Source: Lachnospiraceae bacterium MA2020
GTDB taxonomy: Bacteria > Bacillota > Clostridia > Lachnospirales > Lachnospiraceae
Direction of reading: 5' to 3'
Assembly: GCA_000746015.1 (NCBI GenBank)
Contig: JQKK01000015.1
Location: 1-64,000 of the forward strand
Length of the DNA: 64,000 nt
Shown here piece after piece: positions 42,019-51,115 of the stretch; the first letter of the stretch is position 1; each line of letters opens with the position of its first letter. The position numbers were made by a program, and so were the translations under genes. The notes under the pieces are model-generated. The model saw only the letters and a list, made by a program, of their open reading frames with translations, searched no databases and was not told where the DNA came from.

Positions 42019-43202
42019 AACAGTTCCGGAACTCCTCCCAATACACCATTGATCCACAGTCTGGATAAAGGCTGATTCATCTCAATAAGTTTATCAGAAA
42101 CCTGTATCCTCCGTATCTCTACATGTCCATACTTATTTCTCTCTGTTGTAAACAGTCTGATATCATCATTAGACAAATCTAGTCCATCAAGAACAAGTGG
42201 ATTATGAGTCGTTATAAATACAGTTTTATCTTCCTCGATTATTTTATTGCTAAATATTTCTGCTACCTTTCTGGCAAGTCTCGGATTCATAGCATGATCA
42301 AAACTATCTATTGCAAACATTTTGGGTGCTTTCTCATGCATAGCCAATGCAAGCATGAATAAAACATACAATGCACCTTCGCTGGCATCATAACCGGTAA
42401 AGGATGCCGTATCCTTTAGATACCTATCCTTAAATTCAATTATCTGTTGAGTAGTAGGAACACTGGGATTCAAAATTGTTTTCTTAGGTTTGCTAACCTT
42501 AAACTCTGATGCCCAATCAATCAATTCAAGCATGTCCTCCATATACATAGTCCCAAACATACAATCCCCATTGTCTTCATGAATAAGATCTTGTATTGCC
42601 TCAGCAAGCCTGCCGCCATTTAATCCTATCGGATTAATCTGCATTGGATCGGCAACAGTTCCTCTAAGTGTTAATGTATCAGGCTGATATATTCCATAGT
42701 CCCCTATATATTTGGCAGCATTCGAATATTCCTTTGCTGAAAGTGATTCAGATATAGTGAAATATCCAATCTTATTGTTAAGCTGTGCACTAGTCCTATT
42801 GCTACGTCCATAAACAGTTTCTCCATCACATGAAACACTTTCTGCAAAGTATTTCCATGAATCATCTTCATTTGGAACTGTAAGATGGTTGATATATTCA
42901 TAATTGTGATAATCCAATCCCCAGCTCACTGAGAAATCAACAGTTTTTGATTCTTTCTCAATAGACAGAAATTTTGATTTATATAAAGACGATGCACTAA
43001 GTCTAACCCCTTTTCTCTGTAAGCTATTCGAATTAACTCTATCTGTCATTGACGCACTTAAAACTCCAATTGCTTCAAGTACAGATGATTTACCTGAACC
43101 ATTTGCTCCAATAAATACATTTACTCTGCCAGGTTCAAACGAAACATTATATAATGATTTAAAATTTTGTATGGAAATCTTTTTAAGCTTTAATTCACTC
43201 AT
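42015..43202 (-). CDS. AAA15/21-type ATPase of a defence pair
   Basis: 395 aa SMC/ABC-like ATPase. N-terminal KLKKISIQNFKSL leads to Walker A GANGSGKSS (about 33-41); Walker B is MFAIDSFDHAMNP, in which the usual catalytic Glu position is not an Asp-Glu pair, and the H-loop is FITTHNP. A long insert between the halves is normal for OLD-type ATPases. It pairs with the TOPRIM gene downstream. RBS AAGGAGTGCATTTTA. Confidence 0.82.
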   Translation of the reverse strand: MSELKLKKISIQNFKSLYNVSFEPGRVNVFIGANGSGKSSVLEAIGVLSASMTDRVNSNSLQRKGVRLSASSLYKSKFLSIEKESKTVDFSVSWGLDYHNYEYINHLTVPNEDDSWKYFAESVSCDGETVYGRSNRTSAQLNNKIGYFTISESLSAKEYSNAAKYIGDYGIYQPDTLTLRGTVADPMQINPIGLNGGRLAEAIQDLIHEDNGDCMFGTMYMEDMLELIDWASEFKVSKPKKTILNPSVPTTQQIIEFKDRYLKDTASFTGYDASEGALYVLFMLALAMHEKAPKMFAIDSFDHAMNPRLARKVAEIFSNKIIEEDKTVFITTHNPLVLDGLDLSNDDIRLFTTERNKYGHVEIRRIQVSDKLIEMNQPLSRLWINGVLGGVPELL

Positions 43203-43391
43203 TAAAATGCACTCCTTATAATAGAAAAAGCTATATACAAATTTAAATTAAGTATAACACTTTTTCAAAAAACAGCCTATCTAAATTTTAAAATTTCCAG
43301 ACTTTATGCTTTATCTCGCGTATTTAGAAATTACAAAAATTCAATTTTAGCGTTATCTAAATTATATTAAAGAATGCTACCTGATACCAAA

Positions 43392-43655
43392 TTATGTCAT
43401 ATCTGCTTTAACATCACTCCAGCACTTAGCATTCCCAAGATTTCCCCAAGCGTTCCTGTCATCAGAAAGGATAAATGCATCATCAGCTATATTTTCTCCT
43501 GATAATACGCAATTGAGCGAATCTATCAGCATAACAAATGCCTGTGCAGATGCCTTCTCAAAATCCTTTCTGAAAAGATTCCCTTCAGGCAAGTCAGCAT
43601 TCCACCCCATGACAAAAGAATCATACATTTTTTCTATATTAATCTGGCTTTCCAT
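43392..43655 (-). CDS. small hypothetical protein of the ATPase/TOPRIM-like cassette
   Basis: 87 aa, acidic, no membrane segment, not recognised. Its start lies inside the end of the P-loop gene (17-bp overlap), so it is translated from the same mRNA and probably belongs to that system. It could be an inhibitor or accessory subunit; there is no direct evidence. Confidence 0.5.
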   Translation of the reverse strand: MESQINIEKMYDSFVMGWNADLPEGNLFRKDFEKASAQAFVMLIDSLNCVLSGENIADDAFILSDDRNAWGNLGNAKCWSDVKADMT

Positions 43656-44622
43656 TATCAAATTTTATACCATTTATTACATTCTTTATTTTTTCTACAT
43701 TTACATCCTGCAAGTAGAAATCGCTTAAATGGCTTTTTTCGTATTTCATATACTTACTGTCTTTCGTACTTTCTATCAATAAATCGGTAAAATATCTTTC
43801 CCAACTTACATATTTCTCACTGTCTATTTCCTCATACGGTGCATCAATTATGTTTTCATTGATTTTGCTAACGATTCCGGCTTTTAATATTAACCATTCA
43901 AAGGATTCCGGCAAAAAAATTGCTATCTTTATATTGCTAAGCCGCTGTTTATTCACAAGATCCTCTATTTCAGCACCTATAGCCGCACCGTCAGCAATTA
44001 TTACTACATCTTTTTTGTCGTTTTCTTTCAATATTCTAAGTATATTAGACTTTCCACCTGCCGATATACAATTAATATTATTATCTTCTGAGACATTTCT
44101 AAAAAATTGATACCCAGATTTTTCATCTTCCGTAATTATTACTTCAGGCAGAAAAGGAAGTGCTCCCTTATATGGGTTATCATACATCCTATATATTTCA
44201 GAATAAACTTTTCTGAACTTCTTATTTTTTTCTCCCTGTAACTCATATATTTCTTCTACACTATACGGTAACTGAGCAAGATAGTTACGGGTAATAATTA
44301 GAAAGTAATTGCTACTTCCATCTACTCTATCAGCAAAATCCTTAGATTTCACAAATTTACTGTCTTCGTCAATTACAACTATTGAATCCGAAATTTTCGC
44401 TAAATTATCTTCCCAATCTTTACCTTCAAGTGTCAAAATACTTTTATCGCATGAAATACTAACGCCACTTTCTCGACCAAAGCTGTTGTAATCGCGTATC
44501 ATATCATACAATGTTGTCTTTCCACGTCCGCTCTCACCTTTTAAGATTGTAATATTTCTTCTTAATTCAAATTGATATGAATTTCTGGAGTTCTTTATTT
44601 TAACTCGACATATTCCTCTCAT
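43639..44622 (-). CDS. P-loop protein with TOPRIM-like C-terminal half
   Basis: 327 aa. Walker A GESGRGKTT is at ~29-37 and a Walker B-like SIVVIDED at ~86; the NTPase part is short (~130 residues) and includes LIITRNYLAQLPYSV. The C-terminal half has IITEDEKSGYQFF, then CISAGGKSNIL and VVIIADGAAIGAEI, in the order and spacing of a TOPRIM fold (Glu, GG turn, Asp). I know similar unnamed proteins only from Firmicutes. It overlaps the gene upstream by 4 bp and the small gene downstream by 17 bp. Role unknown; defence or DNA/RNA surveillance is an inference. Confidence 0.6.
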   Translation of the reverse strand: MRGICRVKIKNSRNSYQFELRRNITILKGESGRGKTTLYDMIRDYNSFGRESGVSISCDKSILTLEGKDWEDNLAKISDSIVVIDEDSKFVKSKDFADRVDGSSNYFLIITRNYLAQLPYSVEEIYELQGEKNKKFRKVYSEIYRMYDNPYKGALPFLPEVIITEDEKSGYQFFRNVSEDNNINCISAGGKSNILRILKENDKKDVVIIADGAAIGAEIEDLVNKQRLSNIKIAIFLPESFEWLILKAGIVSKINENIIDAPYEEIDSEKYVSWERYFTDLLIESTKDSKYMKYEKSHLSDFYLQDVNVEKIKNVINGIKFDNGKPD

Positions 44623-45074
44623 TTCTCAAGCTCCCTAAGATAGTATCCTCCCGCATCCAAAAAATCATTCATATTATGAACCACAAGATTCTTCCCATTC
44701 ATTATTTTTATATCAAAACCATCTTCTCCGAAATTCATGACATGAAACAGATTTATAGTAAAGCTTTTTTCTTTTGCCAACTCTAAAATCCATTTTGCAC
44801 AGTTATTACCGCAATTTGAAGCATTAAATATTTTCCCCGGAAAATGTTTCATCAAAATCAATGCTTTCACGCCACCGGATAGCTGAAGAGGTGATATATT
44901 TCCTAAAACCGGGCTTTTTATATTATTGGCATCAATTACTTCCGAATGATCAATATCCTCAATAATTGTTCTCGCAAAATCCTCTAAGATCCAGCTATCC
45001 TCATATCTGTTCTTAAAGAAAACAGATGTATTATATATTGCATTTTCCCTATCTCCAAACCATACTCTAAGCAT
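44619..45074 (-). CDS. DUF4869-like protein
   Basis: 151 aa. The sequence (LRVWFGDRENAIYNTSVFFKN, quoted in part, then NASNCGNNCAKWIL and a late VVHNMNDFLDAGGYYL) resembles what I recall as DUF4869, a family without assigned function found beside P-loop proteins. AAGGAGAGCAGATTT precedes the ATG. It is the first gene of the three-gene cassette and is coupled to the P-loop gene by ATGA. Confidence 0.6.
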   Translation of the reverse strand: MLRVWFGDRENAIYNTSVFFKNRYEDSWILEDFARTIIEDIDHSEVIDANNIKSPVLGNISPLQLSGGVKALILMKHFPGKIFNASNCGNNCAKWILELAKEKSFTINLFHVMNFGEDGFDIKIMNGKNLVVHNMNDFLDAGGYYLRELEK

Positions 45075-45127
45075 AAATCTGCTCTCCTTTTAATTATTTA
45101 TATTTATTTTTTATGCTTATTATTTCC

Positions 45128-45164
45128 ATTATATCACTTCATCCAAATAACAAAAGCTCGAGAA
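45128..45164 (+). repeat. direct repeat, right copy
   Basis: Second copy of the ~40-bp repeat at 41210-41253. Here it lies in the gap between the helicase stop and the DUF4869-like start, where AAAGCT and AGCTTT can form a weak hairpin after the helicase gene. Confidence 0.6.
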
Positions 45165-45229
45165 ACCATTAAATCCAGCCTCCCAAGCTTTGTATAAAAA
45201 ATAGCTGGCAAATTCATAATTATAGCTAG

Positions 45230-48200
45230 TCAGTTTAACAACTCCAGCAATTCATCATTTGTAAGTGTCATTATTGATTTCTGTTCTCCCGAAAGTATTG
45301 CATCTGCAAGGTCTTTTTTTGCTTCCTGCATCTCTATGATTCTTTCTTCTATGGTATTTTTTGCTATAAGTTTATATACCGTTACTGCTTTCTTTTGGCC
45401 TATACGATGTGCTCGATCTGTTGCCTGATTTTGTGCAGCTACATTCCACCACGGATCATAGTGTATGACCATATCTGCACCAGTAAGGTTAAGACCTGTT
45501 CCTCCTGCTTTTAGTGAAATCAAAAATACCGGTACATCACCCTCATTAAAGTCATGGACGAACTTCATTCGCTTCTCTTTTGATGTGGCACCTGTTATCT
45601 TGAAATATGGTATTTTTTCAGCCTCAAGGTCCTTTTCCAATAACTCCAGCATGGATGTGAATTGTGAAAAAATAAGCATCCTGTGTCCTCCACCAATAGC
45701 ATTTTTCACAAGCTCTATACACGCTTCTCTTTTTGCACTGTCACCATCATAGTCTTCAAACATCAATGATGGATCACAGCAAATCTGCCTTATGTGAGTA
45801 AGCTCCGCAAAAATCTTTATCTTATCCTCACTACCATCCTTATTATCAGAAAGCATTCCTTTCATTTTTAAAACTTGCGCATCGTATAACTCACGCTGCT
45901 TTTTATCAAACTTTGCATATCTGATCTCTTCCAGTTTAGGAGGGAGGTCTTTCAAAACATCCTCTTTTCTACGTCTCAAAATAAACGGTCCAACCATATT
46001 TTTGAGGCGGGCAGTTGCTTTTTCATCTTTATTTTTAGTAATCGGTGATTCAAAATCTGCTGCAAATTTACTGTAATCATACAAAAATCCAGGCATCAAG
46101 TAATCAAATATACTCCACAATTCCGCAAGTCTGTTTTCTATAGGCGTACCTGTAAGAGCCATTCTCATATCAGCATTCATTATCTTTACAGCCTTGGTCA
46201 TTGCAGCCTTTGAATTTTTGATATACTGCGCCTCATCTATTACCATGAACGTGAAATGCTTGTCTTTATAAGTATTCACATCCGCTCTAAGCTGGTCATA
46301 GCTCGTAATATATACATCTGCCCCATCATCTGTTCCGACCAGTTCTAAAATCTTCTTTCTAGCAGAAACAGTACCTGCTACCGGCTGTACTTTTAATTCT
46401 GGTGCAAATCTGTTAATTTCCTCTTCCCAGTTATATACTAAAGAAGCCGGGCAAACTACAAGTGATGTTTTATAATCTTCTTTTTGCTTCAGCGTACACA
46501 TAACACTAATAGTTTCCAACGTCTTTCCAAGTCCCATTTCGTCAGCTAAAATACCACCAAAGCCATTCTCCGTTACAGTTCTCATCCACTTATGCCCATA
46601 TACCTGATATTGCCTGAGTGTTTCCTGCATATTTTCCGGTATTTCGTAATCAGCATCTCTTATAGTCTTAAAGCCTTTAACCAGTGTCCTATAGGTTTTA
46701 TCTCGATTACATACAATTTCCTCATGCTTTTCCAACAATTTATCCAGATACAACGCTCTGAATAATGGAACTTTTGCATTATTTTTAATCAATTCCTCAA
46801 CGGACATATTAATTCCATCAGCCATTGTTTCTATTGATTCAAACGAAAGATCATCACTTAGATCAAGGAAGCTTCCATCCTTTAGCTTATAAAACTTCTT
46901 TTTGAGCTTATAGCTTTTATATACTTTTGCAAGTTCTTCTCTGGATATATTCCTGGAAAGCAGATCTATGTCAAGCAATCCGCTCTCAACAGATATCTTA
47001 AAATCAAACTTAGGCGCATCTGCTACAGAATGCCCCATGAAATCGCTCGATCCCATTACTTCTCCATAGCGTGAAAGCTCGCTAACGCCATCTGTTATTA
47101 TTCTGAAAAGAGTCTCATCTCCCTTTGGTGAAAAATACATCTGGGCGTCATTATTCCATTCTGTAAAATACTTCTTTATACAATCTATAACCCTATATTC
47201 CTGCTTAAGATCATGATATTCTTTTTTATCAGAACTACTCGAAAAGCCATGTTCCGGTAAATTATAGGTTTTGTCATCATAAGATACTTCACATACTGCA
47301 CTGCATCTGCCATCTACAATATCCAGCTTAAATTTGAACTCTGCTTCGGGCGGAAGCATGGCTTCAACTTCATTTCCGGATTTATCCTCATAATTGATAT
47401 AAGGATTATCTATCATTCCCGGTACAACTCGATAATAGAATTCTGCAAGTCGGTTTTTACCTACATGAAAATCAATGTTTCCAATATGATCTGCAATCCC
47501 AAAGAAAGGTTGTAGCGCAGCCCATTCCACATCGGGTATCTTTCCAAACTTAGTATCACTTATTATATATTTTCCACTTTGACCTCTTAAAACAACAGGC
47601 ATCTTTCCTTTAATCTTAATACCAATCAGCTTTCCCGAATAATCCTTCATTGACTGACTATAAATATCTATTTTTGTTTTTACTTCTCCAACATGAAGCA
47701 TACCCTTTTTTGCTTCCTGTTTATTTTCATACTCGACATCCATTCCTTCGGTTAGAGAATAAAATCTGTCAAGTGACGCGCCTTCGAGTACTTCATGGCT
47801 TTCTACAGCTACACCTTTCCCATAGTAACCATAATAGCCCCTTGAAGCCAGTTTGTGGTTTATCCTGTCTGCATCTCCAATGCGTCCGAATATATACTCA
47901 AGCCACTTTTCACTTTCTTCGGTTACAGTTTCTTTGGAAAAATCCAATTTTAAGCTCTTTCCCAATGAAAACTCTTTATCGTTTTCCATTGCATCCTGAA
48001 ACAGTCTGTAATTTTTAAGTATCAATCCCTTTCCGCCATTTTTTGAAATCTTAAATGTCAGATTCATCTCATTATCGCTTATTAGAATTCGCGGAATGAT
48101 AGATATATTCTTCTCTTTATCTTTTTCTTTTTGTTCTTCAGGCACTTCAAATATCGCATTATTTTCTAAAAACGAGAATAGCTTTTCGGCTTTTTTATCA

Positions 48201-49045
48201 GTCGCATCTCCGGGATTATACTCATTTACATATTTCCAGACAAGATTGAGTGCCGCTATCTCATGTCCACATAACGGAGATTTGAATCCATATCTATACT
48301 TCCATTCATAGCCATATCCGTAACCGCTGCAAGTGCAAGAATGGTCTTTAATACCATCCTGCGCAATAGTCATTACAGCATGAGCTGTTTCAAATCTATC
48401 TTCAGTAACAGTATAGATTTTCAGCATCTGTCTGCCATCTTCACCGTACTCTATTTTAGGCTCTTCTTTAAATTTTGTCTCATCAACAAAAACCTTCGCA
48501 CGATTAAGTGCGTACTGCGTTGTATCCTCATTCTTTACAATAGCGGGTACATCAAAGAATACTGCATCATCGATTGTCGCATCATCAAATTTCCATGAAC
48601 TGACCTTTTTAGGAATTACATCTTCTTTCTTTTTCTGCTTTTGAAGAAGAGTCATATCACGCTCATAGCTTTCTGCCAGGAGTCTCTCTTCTCTTTCTTC
48701 ATCAGTTTCAGTAAATATCCATTTGCCATGTTTTTGCTCCCACAACAGTAGAAGCGCTGCTTCATGTGAACATGGTTTCCTAAATGAGCCATACCACTTA
48801 TTAGATCTTGACGAAGAACAGGTACAATCAAAACGATCCGGATCCCAATTCTCAGAAAATCTGGTTGGAGCATCGCTTATCGTCGGATTATACTGATTTG
48901 CAATAATTGCTGATGCATATCTGTCATTACATACAAACCTACTGTATTTCCCCTTATCAATGAAGTTTTTAGCAGTCTGAAGCTGCTTTTCAGTAAAGAA
49001 ACGTCTCCAACTTCTCTCTTCACGTTTGGCAATATTATCCGGCAT
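45230..49045 (-). CDS. SNF2-family helicase with SWIM zinc finger
   Basis: 1271 aa. N-terminal SWIM-like cysteines (CTCSSS...CSHEAALL, about 75-95) and a second set CTCSG...CGHEIAAL near 240-265; a long middle region; then the SNF2 ATPase from ~820: DEMGLGKTLE (motif I), VIDEAQYIKN (II), ALTGTPIENRL (III), and SLKAGGTGLNLTGAD...ATDRAHRIGQ (V and VI). These ATPases remodel or translocate on DNA. Long SWIM-SNF2 proteins are common in Firmicutes chromosomes and also in defence loci. RBS AGGAGATTTTAAAA. Confidence 0.92.
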   Translation of the reverse strand: MPDNIAKREERSWRRFFTEKQLQTAKNFIDKGKYSRFVCNDRYASAIIANQYNPTISDAPTRFSENWDPDRFDCTCSSSRSNKWYGSFRKPCSHEAALLLLWEQKHGKWIFTETDEEREERLLAESYERDMTLLQKQKKKEDVIPKKVSSWKFDDATIDDAVFFDVPAIVKNEDTTQYALNRAKVFVDETKFKEEPKIEYGEDGRQMLKIYTVTEDRFETAHAVMTIAQDGIKDHSCTCSGYGYGYEWKYRYGFKSPLCGHEIAALNLVWKYVNEYNPGDATDKKAEKLFSFLENNAIFEVPEEQKEKDKEKNISIIPRILISDNEMNLTFKISKNGGKGLILKNYRLFQDAMENDKEFSLGKSLKLDFSKETVTEESEKWLEYIFGRIGDADRINHKLASRGYYGYYGKGVAVESHEVLEGASLDRFYSLTEGMDVEYENKQEAKKGMLHVGEVKTKIDIYSQSMKDYSGKLIGIKIKGKMPVVLRGQSGKYIISDTKFGKIPDVEWAALQPFFGIADHIGNIDFHVGKNRLAEFYYRVVPGMIDNPYINYEDKSGNEVEAMLPPEAEFKFKLDIVDGRCSAVCEVSYDDKTYNLPEHGFSSSSDKKEYHDLKQEYRVIDCIKKYFTEWNNDAQMYFSPKGDETLFRIITDGVSELSRYGEVMGSSDFMGHSVADAPKFDFKISVESGLLDIDLLSRNISREELAKVYKSYKLKKKFYKLKDGSFLDLSDDLSFESIETMADGINMSVEELIKNNAKVPLFRALYLDKLLEKHEEIVCNRDKTYRTLVKGFKTIRDADYEIPENMQETLRQYQVYGHKWMRTVTENGFGGILADEMGLGKTLETISVMCTLKQKEDYKTSLVVCPASLVYNWEEEINRFAPELKVQPVAGTVSARKKILELVGTDDGADVYITSYDQLRADVNTYKDKHFTFMVIDEAQYIKNSKAAMTKAVKIMNADMRMALTGTPIENRLAELWSIFDYLMPGFLYDYSKFAADFESPITKNKDEKATARLKNMVGPFILRRRKEDVLKDLPPKLEEIRYAKFDKKQRELYDAQVLKMKGMLSDNKDGSEDKIKIFAELTHIRQICCDPSLMFEDYDGDSAKREACIELVKNAIGGGHRMLIFSQFTSMLELLEKDLEAEKIPYFKITGATSKEKRMKFVHDFNEGDVPVFLISLKAGGTGLNLTGADMVIHYDPWWNVAAQNQATDRAHRIGQKKAVTVYKLIAKNTIEERIIEMQEAKKDLADAILSGEQKSIMTLTNDELLELLN

Positions 49046-49133
49046 TTTTAAAATCTCCTAAAAAATATTATCATTTAAGTATAGTAATCGACATACCGAT
49101 TATTATAACTAATATTTATGCTCTCTGCCAACC

Positions 49134-50450
49134 CTAAAACACCGATATATACTCCGTCACTTTCTGCTGTATACGTCTCAGCTCGCTCTCGAGATCGGAC
49201 TGTGAATCGGATTTGATGAGCTCGCTTATCTCACTGTCAGCCAGCTGCATGGCTCCTTCATATGCCGAAAACTGAGGCTCTGCCTGACCATTTTCTATCA
49301 CACTGCTGATCATTTGTGAGTGAAGTGTGCGATCCGCATCCGCCATATCTTCTGTAAAGATTGTTTCTGCCGAATCATCCTCCATCACACTTTTTAATAC
49401 TGATGCTGCCGATGTGTCTTCAAATATCTTTCTCTGCACTTCTTCAGAAGTCGTCAGAAACTTCATAAATTCCCATGCAAGAGCTTTATGCTCGCTTCTG
49501 CTGCTCATTGCCACATCAAGTGAATCCACGCGGGATGTATTTTTCCCATTTTCTCCCTGAGGCATAGGTATGCAATCCCATTGAAAGTTTGAATATTTCT
49601 TTATCTTATACGGATATGTCTTATAAGTGCGGTATTCCGCCAGAGTAAGCGGCATAAATGCAACCTTGCCGGCATCAAAGTTTTCCTGAGTGACAGCCTG
49701 CGATCCGTTTAGTTCATTTAATGTTATCATATACGCTACTGCTTTTTTCAGCTCTTCACTGGTAAAATTGCATTTCTTTCCATTTGAAGAAAACATCACT
49801 GCACCATTTGCAGCTGCAGCATCCTGCCAACTATACTTGAAGATTCCAAACTGATCTACAATACCATCACCATCTGTATCTTTTGTTACTTTTTTGCAGA
49901 TATCATAGAGGTCTTTCAGCGTATAATCAGCCTTCGGTATCTCGATCCCCTCCGTAGCAAGCAGTGTCTTGTTTACAAACATTATATACGGAACAGTCTC
50001 GATTGGAAGAGCATACTGGGTATTGTCAGTTATACCGGCTTCCAACGCTGTAGAATATATTTTACTACTGTCAAAAGAAGTATCAGTCTCCATCCAGTTA
50101 TCAAGCTTCTCGATAATATTTAACTGAGCAAACTTATCAAAATCTTTATTTTGGATCATCATCACATCAGGAGCCTTGTCCATGAGTATCTTCTCGCTAA
50201 GCCACTCCGAATAATCTTCTTTCATTATCCCCTTAACATAGTTGACTTTCACGTTAGGATGAAGCTTTTCAAACTCCGCTATAGCCTCATCATATACGAC
50301 ATAGCTGTCCTGAACCGCAACATCCCAGTTATTGCCGCCAAACATTGCAAACTCCAACTCGACATTTTGGCTATGATATGCACTTAATGTAAATATCGCT
50401 GTAACAGCCATTGCAGCAGTTGCAGCGACCAGATTTCTTATCCTTATCAT
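49134..50450 (-). CDS. extracellular solute-binding protein family 1, membrane-anchored
   Basis: 438 aa with an N-terminal hydrophobic segment (NLVAATAAMAVTAIFTLSA) but no lipobox Cys, so it may be anchored or secreted without lipidation. The body is a family 1 binding protein: APDVMMIQNKDFDKFA, YALPIETVPYIMFVNK, and a calcium-like DTDGDGIVDQFG. It follows the response regulator by 8 bp. Instead of serving an importer (none follows), it may feed ligand to the kinase. Confidence 0.85.
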   Translation of the reverse strand: MIRIRNLVAATAAMAVTAIFTLSAYHSQNVELEFAMFGGNNWDVAVQDSYVVYDEAIAEFEKLHPNVKVNYVKGIMKEDYSEWLSEKILMDKAPDVMMIQNKDFDKFAQLNIIEKLDNWMETDTSFDSSKIYSTALEAGITDNTQYALPIETVPYIMFVNKTLLATEGIEIPKADYTLKDLYDICKKVTKDTDGDGIVDQFGIFKYSWQDAAAANGAVMFSSNGKKCNFTSEELKKAVAYMITLNELNGSQAVTQENFDAGKVAFMPLTLAEYRTYKTYPYKIKKYSNFQWDCIPMPQGENGKNTSRVDSLDVAMSSRSEHKALAWEFMKFLTTSEEVQRKIFEDTSAASVLKSVMEDDSAETIFTEDMADADRTLHSQMISSVIENGQAEPQFSAYEGAMQLADSEISELIKSDSQSDLESELRRIQQKVTEYISVF

Positions 50451-50458
50451 ATCGCGCC

Positions 50459-51115
50459 TCAGTGTCCATTGCGTCTTTCAAGTGCCCATATCGCCAGCTG
50501 TGTCCTGTCACGAAGTCCAAGCTTCTCTAATATGGTAGACAGATAGTTTCTCACTGTACCTTGAGAAAAGCTGAGGATTTCTGAGATTTCCTTATTACTA
50601 TGTCCCTTCGCAACCTCTTTGATGATCTTCCATTCATTCTCATTTAATTCCGAAGCAAGCTCCTCATCAACTGCAATTGTAGCATTATCCTGCTGCACTG
50701 ATGAGAAGAATTTCAGTACTTTGGATGCAATATCCGGATTGAGCATAGCCTGTCCCTGGTACACCACTTTTATGGCCTTTACAAGCTCTTCCGTACTGAT
50801 ACCCTTTAACAGATATCCGCTTGCTCCAAATCTGATTGCATCATATACATATTCATCATCGTCAAATGTTGTAAGAATTATTATCTTTACATCCGGATAG
50901 TTTTCCTTTACGAGTTTTGTGCAGGCTACACCATCCATCTTCGGCATTCTTACATCCATAAGTATCACATCGGGAGCAGTCCTTTTTAAAGCCTCCAATA
51001 CTTCGTCTCCATCCCCTACAACACCGGATACACTTATATCTTCCTCTGTATTAAGTACGATTTTTAAGCTTTCTCGTATAAGCTGCTGATCGTCAGCAAT
51101 CATCACGTTGATCAT
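50459..51115 (-). CDS. NarL/FixJ-family response regulator
   Basis: 218 aa. Receiver domain with the phosphoacceptor Asp in VILMDVRMPKMDG (about 54), Thr in ILTTFDDDE and the Lys in YLLKG; C-terminal LuxR-type helix-turn-helix (GHSNKEISEIL-SFSQGTVRNYL). It is phosphorylated by the kinase 4 bp upstream and probably controls the sugar transport genes. The target is not shown by sequence. Confidence 0.93.
   Translation of the reverse strand: MINVMIADDQQLIRESLKIVLNTEEDISVSGVVGDGDEVLEALKRTAPDVILMDVRMPKMDGVACTKLVKENYPDVKIIILTTFDDDEYVYDAIRFGASGYLLKGISTEELVKAIKVVYQGQAMLNPDIASKVLKFFSSVQQDNATIAVDEELASELNENEWKIIKEVAKGHSNKEISEILSFSQGTVRNYLSTILEKLGLRDRTQLAIWALERRNGH

Noticed and set aside
47650-48018. 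Plus-strand ORF of 122 codons inside the helicase gene
   Set aside because: It is antisense to a well-conserved coding region, has no RBS and no recognisable product.
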